A DNA stretch of 64,000 nucleotides from Onstottus_B arcticum (GTDB lineage: Bacteria; Acidobacteriota; Blastocatellia; UBA7656). Both the position numbers and the translations under genes were made by a program. The DNA is taken from NCBI GenBank assembly GCA_038040485.1, contig JBBPIE010000003.1:304053-368052 (forward strand), given 5' to 3'. The stretch's first letter is position 1. Every line of letters begins with the position of its first letter. The notes beneath the pieces are model-generated. The model had not been told where the DNA came from, did no database searches, and saw only the letters and a program-made list of their open reading frames with translations. Below are positions 49,250-57,900 of the stretch, one piece after another.

Positions 49250-50320
49250 TTACGCAGCCTTTTTTCGTTCGGCCTTTCCGATCCGCTTGAGAAGCGTCAA
49301 AACTGTCGCTTCGTCAGAAGTGAGCATACGCGACTTGCGCGACGCTCTGGAGGCGGTTAGTGCTTCCAGGCTTCCATCGAGGTACGCATCAATTATCTCG
49401 GGATGAACATAACACTTGCGGCACACGGCCGGCGTGTTGCCAAGCTGTTCGGCCGCTCTGCTAACAGCCGTTGCAATGTTGTTCTTAGCTTCCTGATCGG
49501 AATTTGCCGCTCCCACTTCCTTGAGAGCAATTGCTGCGATCACGGTACCGGCCCATGTGCGAAAATCCTTAGCGCTGAAATCACTCCCCGATATTTCGCG
49601 AAGATATTCGTTTACATCTGCCGACTCGACCGAGTGATATTCTCCGTTTTCGTCTTCATACTGAAACAACTCGTAGCCGGGCAAGTCCTGGCAGCTCTTT
49701 ACGATCTTCGCGAGGCGCAGGTCACTAACGTCCACGATATGCTTTCTCCCGGACTTGCCTTTGAATTCAAAGCGCAGTTTTGAGCCCTTGATACTGACGT
49801 GTCGGTTGCGCAAAGTGGTGAGTCCGAACGAGCCGTTGTCCCTTGCATAACACTCGTTGCCAACCCGGATGAGCGCTTTCTCAAGCAACTGGACGACCGT
49901 CGCCAGCACTCTGTCTCGAGGCAAACCGGTCATTGCAAGGTCACGTCTCACGCGTCTGCGAATAGCCGGTAGTGAGTCCCCGAAGGATATGAGGCGATCG
50001 TATTTCGTCTCGTCGCGCACCTGATGCCAGCGACTGTGATAGCGGTACTGCTTGCGACGTTTTGAATCGCGGCCGGTAGCCTGTAGATGTCCGTTAGGGC
50101 TCGGGCAAATCCAAACGTCAGTCCAGGCTGGCGGGATGGCCAGCGCTTTTATCCGGCGTAGCTGATCCTCCTCCCGAATCGGCTTTGCGTCCAGACTGAT
50201 GAATACGAATCCTCGCCCCGCTCGCCTGCGTGAGAAGCCGGGCTTAGCGTCGGTGACATAACGCAAACCGGCAACCTGCGCCGAATCGGAAGACGCTTCT
50301 GCTACGGGAATCTTATGCAT
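49250..50320 (-). CDS. DNA topoisomerase IB
   Basis: A poxvirus/bacterial-type IB topoisomerase that relaxes supercoils through a 3'-phosphotyrosyl bond, about 356 aa. Signatures are the GRDSKRRKQYRYHSRW loop with catalytic Arg/Lys, IRVGNECYARDNGSFGLTTL, the KGSKLRFEFKGKSGRKH beta-hairpin and the nucleophile region CRKCYVHPEIIDAYL. I start at ATG 50320 with GAGAGGCAG upstream, not at ATG 50356. It probably acts on chromosomal DNA; bacterial IB enzymes are accessory and often transferred. Confidence 0.92.
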   Translation of the reverse strand: MHKIPVAEASSDSAQVAGLRYVTDAKPGFSRRRAGRGFVFISLDAKPIREEDQLRRIKALAIPPAWTDVWICPSPNGHLQATGRDSKRRKQYRYHSRWHQVRDETKYDRLISFGDSLPAIRRRVRRDLAMTGLPRDRVLATVVQLLEKALIRVGNECYARDNGSFGLTTLRNRHVSIKGSKLRFEFKGKSGRKHIVDVSDLRLAKIVKSCQDLPGYELFQYEDENGEYHSVESADVNEYLREISGSDFSAKDFRTWAGTVIAAIALKEVGAANSDQEAKNNIATAVSRAAEQLGNTPAVCRKCYVHPEIIDAYLDGSLEALTASRASRKSRMLTSDEATVLTLLKRIGKAERKKAA

Positions 50321-50805
50321 TGAAAGTCTGCCTCTCGTCTCTTCAGCATACACCAATCAATCCGCCAGATCAGTGCGCAGCGCCTCAATCGACACCAGAC
50401 TCCAGCCGGATTCGTTGTCCCTCAGGCACATCAAAGGCCACGATGTGCCTCTCTTGAATCGGGAGGATTCCGGTTGGCAAAGCAACCATTGCGATGAAAC
50501 GCGGGATGGCAAACTAAAACCCGCGACTCGGGCGGCGTGACGCAATCTCTCAAACCGACATTCCAGGCGACGGATTGGAATGGGCTAGCGGGAAACCTAG
50601 CAAGAAGAGGAGTATCGATTTGGGCGAGAAAGAACAACGAACATAGACGGTTTCGATACAAAACCTGCCAAGCCCGTACGCCGACGATACATCGATCACC
50701 GCGACGGACAGGACGAGAAACGGAAAGTACTCCATACAGAAACCAACCTGTCGTCGATAACAAGAGCAGACTGTCAGCGTCGTTTGGGCTGTCCGCCGGA
50801 GAACA
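50321..50805. other. Intergenic region, no gene supported
   Basis: About 485 bp between topoisomerase IB and the 50806-51387 gene. Several short frames cross it on both strands, but none has a ribosome site or recognisable sequence. On the minus strand, around 50375-50450, one start-less frame ends in HIVAFDVPEGQRIRLESGVD. This could be a relic of a gene's 3' end, but I cannot identify it. Confidence 0.35.
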
Positions 50806-51387
50806 TCACTTGGGACTGACCGCCCCGCCAGCCGGCCAGGTCGTATCGCCAACTCGTCTGAGATTCATCTCGAAGAAGCGCACCGGCTCTTTGCCGGGCA
50901 TGATCCGATCGCCAACCTCAAGCCAGGCGCCATCCTTGACGACCGCCGTGTAGCGGATCGTCATCTGCCCCGCCGGGATCTCCCAAACGTAGCCATCGGC
51001 GTTTGGCTTCAACGCGAAATCACCAACGTAGCCCTGCGCATAGGAGTGCAGCGTGTACGTCTGCTTGCCCGGATCGTAGGAAATAGTGCCGAACGCATTG
51101 AAGGTGACCTTGCCATCCGGTTCGTAGCCTCGGCCCTCCAGGACCTTAACCGACCCGTCCAGGAACGGCCCGATCCGCTCCGTCTGGGTGATGCTGTGTT
51201 TCTCGCCGGAAGGCAGGATGGTCCAGGCAGGACCTCTCCACACTCCGTCCATGTACGCGAGCCGGATCATAGCCTCGCGCTGGGCCTTGATTAGCGTCGG
51301 GTCGGGGCGGCCTTGCCCGACAGCTGCGAGCGATGCTCCCGCTGTCATCAGTAGAAAAGCAACTGCGGCAATGCGATGTCTGACCAT
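50806..51387 (-). CDS. Exported hypothetical protein (DUF1579-like)
   Basis: A 193-aa exported protein starting at 51387 with AAGGAGA upstream and a signal peptide (RIAAVAFLLMTAGASLAAV). The mature part is beta-barrel-like (GVWRGPAWTILPSG, then KVTFNAFGTISYDPG and MTIRYTAVV), resembling DUF1579/lipocalin-like proteins of unknown function. It is divergent from the CocE hydrolase gene, whose promoter region overlaps its 5' end. Confidence 0.72.
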   Translation of the reverse strand: MVRHRIAAVAFLLMTAGASLAAVGQGRPDPTLIKAQREAMIRLAYMDGVWRGPAWTILPSGEKHSITQTERIGPFLDGSVKVLEGRGYEPDGKVTFNAFGTISYDPGKQTYTLHSYAQGYVGDFALKPNADGYVWEIPAGQMTIRYTAVVKDGAWLEVGDRIMPGKEPVRFFEMNLRRVGDTTWPAGGAVSPK

Positions 51388-51505
51388 TCTCTGTTCTCCT
51401 TGAGAGTAAGCACGCCGCATAGTGCCAAAGCCTGACCCGCTTGGCAAGCCCGCGTTGACTCATCAAAACACTGTGTGGAAGAGTTCGTCCCCAGGGAGAG
51501 TATCG

Positions 51506-53437
51506 ATGACAAAACTGCTGCGCATGTCTGTTCTCATTCTCTTAGTCACGAGCTTGCCGGTTCCGCTTGCCGCGCAAGACCCTGCCCAAGACGCTTCAAA
51601 AGTGAGTGAGCGCTATACGAAATATGAGTATCAGATTCCGATGCGCGATGGAGCCCGACTCTACGCGACTGTCTATGTGCCAAAAGACACTTCGCAGAAG
51701 TATCCTTTTCTGCTCACGCGCACGCCCTACAGCATCGCCCCTTACGGCGTTGATAGCTACCGTACATCGCTGGGTCCCTCGGAGCATTTTGAGAAAGAGG
51801 GTTTTATCTTTGTTTATCAGGACGCGCGCGGACGCTATATGTCGGAACGAGAGTTCCTGCAAGTGCGCCCTTATCAGCCGAACAAACGCGGCAGCAAAGA
51901 TGTCGACGAAAGCACAGACACGTACGACACAGTCGAGTGGCTGCTCAAGAACATTCCAAATAACAACGGCCGGGTTGGAATGATTGGCGTTTCGCAACCG
52001 GGCTTTCACGTCGCCGCGAGCCTGATGGACGCGCATCCGGCCCTCAAAGCCGCGTCGCCGCAAGCTCCGACCGCCGACTACTACATGGGTGATGACGTCT
52101 ATCACAACGGCGCCTTTATGCTCGGAGCGAATTTCGGTTTCTATGGCTTCTTCACTCCGCGCAAAGGCGAACCGACCGTGCCGAAGCAGCGCCTCGGATT
52201 CGATCCTGGCACTCCCGACGCTTACGATTTCTTTCTGAAGATGGGTCCCCTGACTGAAGCCAGCAAGAAATACTTCAACGGCGAAGCCGCGTATTGGCAG
52301 GAGATCGTCGATCATCCGAACTACGATGAGTTCTGGCAGTCCCGGTCGCTTTGGAAATTCATGAAGAACGTCACCCCGGCCGTTCTCAACGTCGGCGGAT
52401 GGTTCGATGCCGAAGACCCGATGGGCCCTTTTCACATCTATCGCGCGGTCGAGAAAAACAATCCGAACACAACTAATCTTCTCGTGATGGGACCCTGGTG
52501 TCACGGCTGCTGGGGACACGGCGAAGGCGACAAGTTGGGCAACCTGAATTTCAGTGTGAAGACAGCCGCGTTCTTTCGTGAGCAGATTCAATTCCCGTTC
52601 TTTATGCGCTACTTGAAAGACAAGCCGATGGATATGCCCGAAGCATGGATGTTCCTGACCGGGCTGAACGAATGGCGCAAGCTTGATGCCTGGCCGCCAA
52701 ATGGTCTGCAACCGAAGACGCTCTACTTCAACGCGGGCGGGCGCTTGAACGGCGATGCGCAGGTGGCAGACGGGCAAGACGTTTTTGATGAATACATCAG
52801 CGACCCGAACAAGCCTGTGCCTTATGTGGGCTATGTTGCGAGTGGAATGACTCGAGACTATATGACCGAGGACCAGCGCTTCGCGGCTTCACGGACGGAT
52901 GTCATGGTTTATGAGACCGAGCCGCTGGATGATGATGTGACCATCGCCGGTCCGATCAAAGTCAATCTCCAGGTTTCAACTTCTGGCACGGACTCGGACT
53001 TCGTAGTGAAGTTGATTGATGTTTATCCAGGCAGCTATCCTACGCCGCAACCGCCCGCGATTCCTGGGGCGCCTTTCAATCAGCCGGCGCCCGCGAACGC
53101 TGTGAAGATGGGCGGCTACCAACAACTGGTGCGCGGCGAACCGTTCCGCGCCAAGTTCCGTAACGGTTTCGAGCGCCCGGAAGCGATGACTCCGAACAAG
53201 CCGACACAGCTCAGCTACGACTTACCGGATGTCTATCACACGTTTCGCAAGGGACATAAGATCATGGTGCAAGTGCAGAGCAGTTGGTTTCCGGTGGTTG
53301 ACCGCAATCCGCAGAAGTTCATGGACATCCCGAAAGCAACAGCGGCCGACTTTCAAAAAGCCACGCAGAGAATCTACCGCTCACGCAGTCTCAGTTCATC
53401 GGTGACCGTGTCGGTCGAAACGCGCGCGCGATTATGA
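51506..53437 (+). CDS. Exported CocE/NonD family hydrolase
   Basis: An alpha/beta hydrolase of the cocaine esterase/X-Pro dipeptidyl-peptidase class, 643 aa. The start is ATG 51506, after GGGAGAG, giving a signal peptide (TKLLRMSVLILLVTSLPVPLA). The catalytic domain shows PMRDGARLYATVYVP, the nucleophile elbow MIGVSQPGFH and the His region GPWCHGCWGHG. The C-terminal jelly-roll (residues about 460-640) is the family's galactose-binding-like domain. It probably hydrolyses glutaryl-7-ACA-like or peptide substrates outside the cytoplasm. Confidence 0.9.
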   Translation: MTKLLRMSVLILLVTSLPVPLAAQDPAQDASKVSERYTKYEYQIPMRDGARLYATVYVPKDTSQKYPFLLTRTPYSIAPYGVDSYRTSLGPSEHFEKEGFIFVYQDARGRYMSEREFLQVRPYQPNKRGSKDVDESTDTYDTVEWLLKNIPNNNGRVGMIGVSQPGFHVAASLMDAHPALKAASPQAPTADYYMGDDVYHNGAFMLGANFGFYGFFTPRKGEPTVPKQRLGFDPGTPDAYDFFLKMGPLTEASKKYFNGEAAYWQEIVDHPNYDEFWQSRSLWKFMKNVTPAVLNVGGWFDAEDPMGPFHIYRAVEKNNPNTTNLLVMGPWCHGCWGHGEGDKLGNLNFSVKTAAFFREQIQFPFFMRYLKDKPMDMPEAWMFLTGLNEWRKLDAWPPNGLQPKTLYFNAGGRLNGDAQVADGQDVFDEYISDPNKPVPYVGYVASGMTRDYMTEDQRFAASRTDVMVYETEPLDDDVTIAGPIKVNLQVSTSGTDSDFVVKLIDVYPGSYPTPQPPAIPGAPFNQPAPANAVKMGGYQQLVRGEPFRAKFRNGFERPEAMTPNKPTQLSYDLPDVYHTFRKGHKIMVQVQSSWFPVVDRNPQKFMDIPKATAADFQKATQRIYRSRSLSSSVTVSVETRARL

Positions 53438-53523
53438 GCGATATGATTGTGATCGAAATGAATGGGCAGATTTGTCCTTAGCGCGCGGGCGGCTCCCGTT
53501 TTCGGTCGCGGTTCCCCGCTCGA

Positions 53524-54096
53524 CTAGGCGCGGCCGGCGACTTCGCCAGTTTGCGTGTTAACTCGGACGACTTCGCCCTCGTTGATAAAAAGCGGGACAC
53601 GCACGGCGAGACCGGTCTCCAACGTGGCTTGTTTGGTTGCTCCGCCGGCTGCGGTGTCGCCGCGAAGCCCCAACTCCGAAGTGGCTACCGCGAGATCGAC
53701 GAATTGCGGGAGTTGAAGCGACACGGCGGCGCCGTTGTACTTCAAAACCTCCAGAGACACACCCTCTTTGAGATAGCCGGCATCAGCGCCGACCGCTTCG
53801 GCTGAGAATGTAAACTGCTCGTAACTCTTCTCGTCCATGAAATGAAAGCCGTCCGCATCACTGTAAAGAAAAGAGGCCGGCGCCAGCTCAACATCCGGTT
53901 CCCCAAACTTCTCGTTCGAACGGAAGCTCTTTTCCAGGACCGCGCCCGTCAACAGGTGACGCAACTTCGTGCGCACCATCGTCGCCGCGCCGCGTGCAGT
54001 CGGCGAAGCAAAGAACACGTCGAGGACCGCGTAAGGCTGGCCTTCAACTTCGATCAGTAGTTTGCGTTTAAGTTCGTTGGCTGCGATAAGCGCCAT
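53524..54096 (-). CDS. EfpL/YeiP-like elongation factor P paralogue
   Basis: A 190-aa three-domain EF-P-fold protein, whose family relieves ribosome stalling at polyproline. The domain I tip loop reads SPTARGAATM (residues 31-40, Arg35), matching the YeiP/EfpL loop of E. coli (SPTARGAAT), unlike the PGKGQAF (Lys34) of standard EF-P. The domain III signature KQATLETGLAVRVPLFI is conserved. The modifiable Lys of EpmA-type EF-P is thus absent. Without the rest of the genome I cannot say whether a standard Efp also exists. Divergence from canonical EF-P is seen directly; the EfpL assignment is recall. Confidence 0.9.
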   Translation of the reverse strand: MALIAANELKRKLLIEVEGQPYAVLDVFFASPTARGAATMVRTKLRHLLTGAVLEKSFRSNEKFGEPDVELAPASFLYSDADGFHFMDEKSYEQFTFSAEAVGADAGYLKEGVSLEVLKYNGAAVSLQLPQFVDLAVATSELGLRGDTAAGGATKQATLETGLAVRVPLFINEGEVVRVNTQTGEVAGRA

Positions 54097-54108
54097 TCAA
54101 TTCTTTCC

Positions 54109-54294
54109 TTAGCAGATGTCCGACCTTGAGTAGCCCGGGCCAGGCTCAGGCTCCATATATAGATCGATCGCTTCACGAAAGTTCTGCAAAGCTTCTTCGC
54201 GAGTCTTGCCTTGTGACCAGCAACTCTTGAGCGCGGGAACGTGGGCCACAAAGAAACCGTCTTCGCCCGGTTCGATTACGATTTTTATGTTCAT
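54109..54294 (-). CDS. Orphan HicB-like antitoxin
   Basis: A 61-aa protein with the HicB N-terminal partial RNase H-like fold: IVIEPGEDGFFVAHVPALKS then WSQGKTREEALQNFREAID. It lacks the usual C-terminal DNA-binding segment, and no HicA toxin gene is next to it. Such solo HicB-like proteins are common. It ends 12 bp before the EfpL-like gene on the same strand, and could be co-transcribed with it. Confidence 0.82.
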   Translation of the reverse strand: MNIKIVIEPGEDGFFVAHVPALKSCWSQGKTREEALQNFREAIDLYMEPEPGPGYSRSDIC

Positions 54295-54465
54295 AGCTTC
54301 AACCTGTATTCATTCCAAATGCTGCCTGGGAGCTACTCAACAATGCATTTACTATAGCTGCAGCCTGAGCCTCATACAACGCAGGTTGGCACTCGTCCTA
54401 ATAGCGAACCACACACGTGTCTCCTCGTTGAAATGGTCTTGAACAATGAAGCGTGGGCAGGGACT

Positions 54466-54702
54466 TCAGCAGATTCTTGGCAGTTGCTCGCCGGCTAGCA
54501 TATCAACGATGCGGGTGCCGCCGAAGCCGGTCACCATCGAAACAATCCCCTCCGGCTCCGCGATCACTTCTCCGATAACACACGCCTCTCGGCCAAGCGG
54601 GTTTTCGCGCATACGAGCGACAAGCGAATCGGCCACGTCGCCGGCGACTATCGCAATCAGCTTTCCTTCGTTGACTACGTAGAGCGGGTCGGTTTGCGAT
54701 GG
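54466..54702 (-). pseudogene. 3' relic of hypE (hydrogenase maturation)
   Basis: On the minus strand an open stretch of about 78 codons, with a stop just upstream (TAG at 54705-54703), translates to DPLYVVNEGKLIAIVAG, then NPLGREACVIGEV and finally GGTRIVDMLAGEQLPRIC plus stop. This is the classic HypE C-terminus, including the PRIC end whose Cys is carbamoylated to give the cyanide ligand of NiFe hydrogenases. There is no start codon and no N-terminal two thirds. It is a truncated remnant. No other hyp or hydrogenase genes are in the window. Confidence 0.8.
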
Positions 54703-54795
54703 CTACGTCTGCTTCGAGATGGCGTGCGGCATGGGCATTGTGCCGCCGGCGTTCGGAAACCGCAAACCGCTCGTGTTAAGCGTAGTCAGGTTTTC

Positions 54796-54909
54796 TCAGC
54801 GTTGTCCCAGCGTCTCTGCGGCTCTGTGGTTAGTCAGTCCTCAGCATCTTAACAGACCCGCGAGACCAACTAACCACAGAGACACAGAGACACAGAGACA
54901 AACGCAGAG
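54796..54909. repeat. Inverted word repeat (CTCTGCG...GGTTAGT family), copy 2
   Basis: The left arm (54796-54835) contains GCGTCTCTGCGGCTCTGTGG then TTAGT. The right arm (54868-54909) is ACTAACCACAGAGACACAGA then GACACAGAGACAAACGCAGAG. Same family as 42435-42531, here just after the A2M stop. Confidence 0.87.
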
Positions 54910-54912
54910 AAG

Positions 54913-57900
54913 TCACTTCTTGTCTTCCACTGTGAGCCGCACTTCTGTTCCGTTCGAGCGAATCTCCGGCACGTACATCGCCTGTGCGATAACCGGCAGC
55001 GCGTGAAAAGTTCCAGGCGTTTCGGCTCGCAAGTCATACCGGATCTGCCAGACGCCTTCCGGCAGCTTGTCGATAAACATTGCGACCTTCCGGTCTCGAA
55101 GCTCCTGATAAACCCAGCGCGTCCGGCCCGTGTAGTCGCCGCTGTCACTAACCGGCGCCGGTCGCCCGATCTTCGAGCCGGATCGCTCGATCTGCAGTGA
55201 CGCATTCGCCGCCAGACTTCCATTCGAGGAGGCAGTCGAGGCGCTGCCGTCGCCGAACTTGCGAGTCACGGCGCCGGACTTTAGTTCTTGTGCGAACAGC
55301 GATTCTCCGCTTCGAATCTGGACCGCTTCCAACCCGGCGGGCTTTAGGTCCTCGAACAACAGGTACTCATAGTTGTTCTTCGCCTCGACCGTTATGACTA
55401 CTTCGACGCGGTCGCCGCTGGTCACCGACTGGCCGTCGCCAAGCGGCTGGCGTTCGTAGACGTAGCCTTTCAACAGCGTCGGTTTGCCCACCAGCTTGAA
55501 GTACTCGCGGCGAACGAATATCTCGTTGCCCGCCGCCGAGATCGGTTCCTCGAGACTGAAGAATTCAGCGCTCGCGGAGAAGTAGAGCGCGCTCGCTCCT
55601 CGCCGCCGCACGATGCGAATCTCGTTCACTCCATCTCGGATGAACTGACGATCGATCACGAACTGGCTTGGAGCGCTGAGCGCGTCTTCGCCGGTTAGAG
55701 TCCGAGTCGCGATCGGCTTCCCGTTCACCGAAAGCTCGTACTGGATGTCAGCCGCCAGCTCGCCGCTCTGACGCAGGTAGTCGTTCAAAGCCAACACGGT
55801 GATCGCGGTGTCGCGCGTATTGCTCCACTGCGAGCCCCTTCGATTCTTGATCAACCAGTTGGTCACCGGCTCTATCAGTTTGTTCTTGGGATCGATGGCC
55901 AGCAGCGCGCGCAATGCAAACGATGTGGCTTCGACTCCGCCGTCAGACCATCGCCAGTAGATTCCATCCTCGCCCCAATGCGCAGTCGCGATGACCGAGT
56001 CTTGCGACGACTGAGTCCCGCGCTGAACGACCGACGTGTCAGGCGCCGAGTCGATCTTCACGCCGTTCTCGAGATTCTCGACGAGCGTCTTCGCCTTGTC
56101 CGCAAAGCCGAACGAGTGCGCGCTCAGAGCTAGCAACGCTCGCGTGTAGGCGTTCAAGCGATCGCGATTGGTCCACAGGTTGTCGAACGCTTTGGACTGA
56201 AACTGCGCGACTTCGCCTTTGCCGGACGCACGGTGAAAAACCGCAAGCGCATGAATCATCCAGGCTTGCTGATCGTAATTGACCTCTTCTTCGACGATCT
56301 CCTTGTCGAGGTAGCTTGCCGCGCGGTTGAGCCTTTCGGCGTCGATCTCAACTCCCGCTTCGCGAGCGAGCACGAGGCCCCAGGCAACATAAGCCGTCAT
56401 GAAGTGATCGCTCTCGCCTTCCTTCCACCAGCCCCAACCGCCGTCTTCGTGCTGAAAGTTATAAAGCCGGTCGAGACTCTGCCGGGTCATGTCGTCAAGC
56501 TTGCGCAAATCTTGCGGGGCTTTCGGGTGAGTCTTCGCCGCGGTGGCTGGTTCGATTCCGCCAAAGATTCGCCCCATGACGTTTTCAGGCTTGATGCCAA
56601 GATCCTTCAGAGTCTTTCGCGTGATGGCTGCCGGCAGAAAGCGGCTCATCGTCTGCTCTGTGCAACCATACGGATAGTCGATCAGATAAGGCAGGGCGTC
56701 GAGCATCGTCACCGCCATGCTCGGCGCGATTTGCACGGTGAGCGACGTTGACTCGCGCTTGCGCTCGGCTGGAATGTCGAGCTTGACCGTGACGTCGTCG
56801 CCGCGCAGCTTGCCTGATTTTGAGATGAGCTTCTCGATGCCGTGCTCGTAGACTATGAAGCTCTTCTCCATCGAATCGGCGTGCTTGCTTCCGCGCGCCG
56901 TGACTCTGAGTTTTGCATCGCCCGATTGTTGGACCGCCACAAGCCAATCGACACGAGCTTCGCTGTTGGGTTGAACCGTGACTGGGCCTGCTTCGCCTTT
57001 AACCGGCTTGCCGTCCTGAACCAACCCGGTGACGGTCACGCCTTCAGCAGTGATCGACGGCGCGACTGTCATCGCCGCGCCGGTGTTGTTGTTGATGACC
57101 GCCGAAACAGTCACCGAATCGCCGACTGTGAAGAAACGCGGAGCTTGCAGGCGAACGATCAGCGGTTGCTTGGTTCGCGCAGTGCCAGTCCCAATGCCGA
57201 ACTGATTCCCGGCCGTTGCGACTCGCGCGGTCGCGGTCCAGCCGGTCAACGAGTCAGGGAACTTGAGCTTCACTGTAGCTTTGCCGGTCTTGTCGGTGAC
57301 GACGTTGGGCTCCCACAGCGCGGTCGAGCGAAAGTCGTTGCGAACTTGAACCGCGGGTTCCTTGCCGCCGCCCGAGCCTGACGCTCCCGCTTCGAGCTTC
57401 GCGACCGAGGCAAATTCCCGGCCGTTGATTGGAAGGCCTGCCGCTTTCTTTGCGTCGCCCGCACCTCCATCTCGCTTGGCCAAACGGCTCTCACTTACTT
57501 CATTCGCTTGCGCGACGCCGTCGACCACCGCACCGGGAGCGGCCTGGAGGTCCGCCAGAAGTTGCAACTTCTCGAAGGCCTTGTCCTTCTGTCCAACCTG
57601 GCGATCATCTATCAACTGCTTGTTTTCGCCCTCGACAAGCTTCAAATACTGCTTCTGTTGAAACGTGCTTGTGGTCTGCACAATCTGCTGGCGCTTGCGG
57701 CCGTAGTAGAACTGCCGCGGATCACCCGCGTAGTCCTTCTGAATGTAGAAGACCGACTCATCAACCATCCCTAACGCAACTTCCGCCGCAACCGGTTTGC
57801 CGTCCGCGTCCCGCGTCGTAACCGTCAACATGCCTTGCTCGCGAGGTTGATACTCCTCGCGGTCGGGTTTCACTTCGACGCTGAGAAAATGCTCGACCGG

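Noticed and set aside
50431..50763. Minus-strand 110-codon frame between topoisomerase IB and the DUF1579-like gene
   Set aside because: No ribosome site, odd residue composition and an overlapping frame on the other strand; no recognisable domain.
54700..54800. Plus-strand segment translating to FEMACGMGI, resembling an iron-sulfur motif of PyrK
   Set aside because: Only a few residues match, the following Cys is missing, and no start or ribosome site exists; probably chance on the antisense side of the hypE relic.
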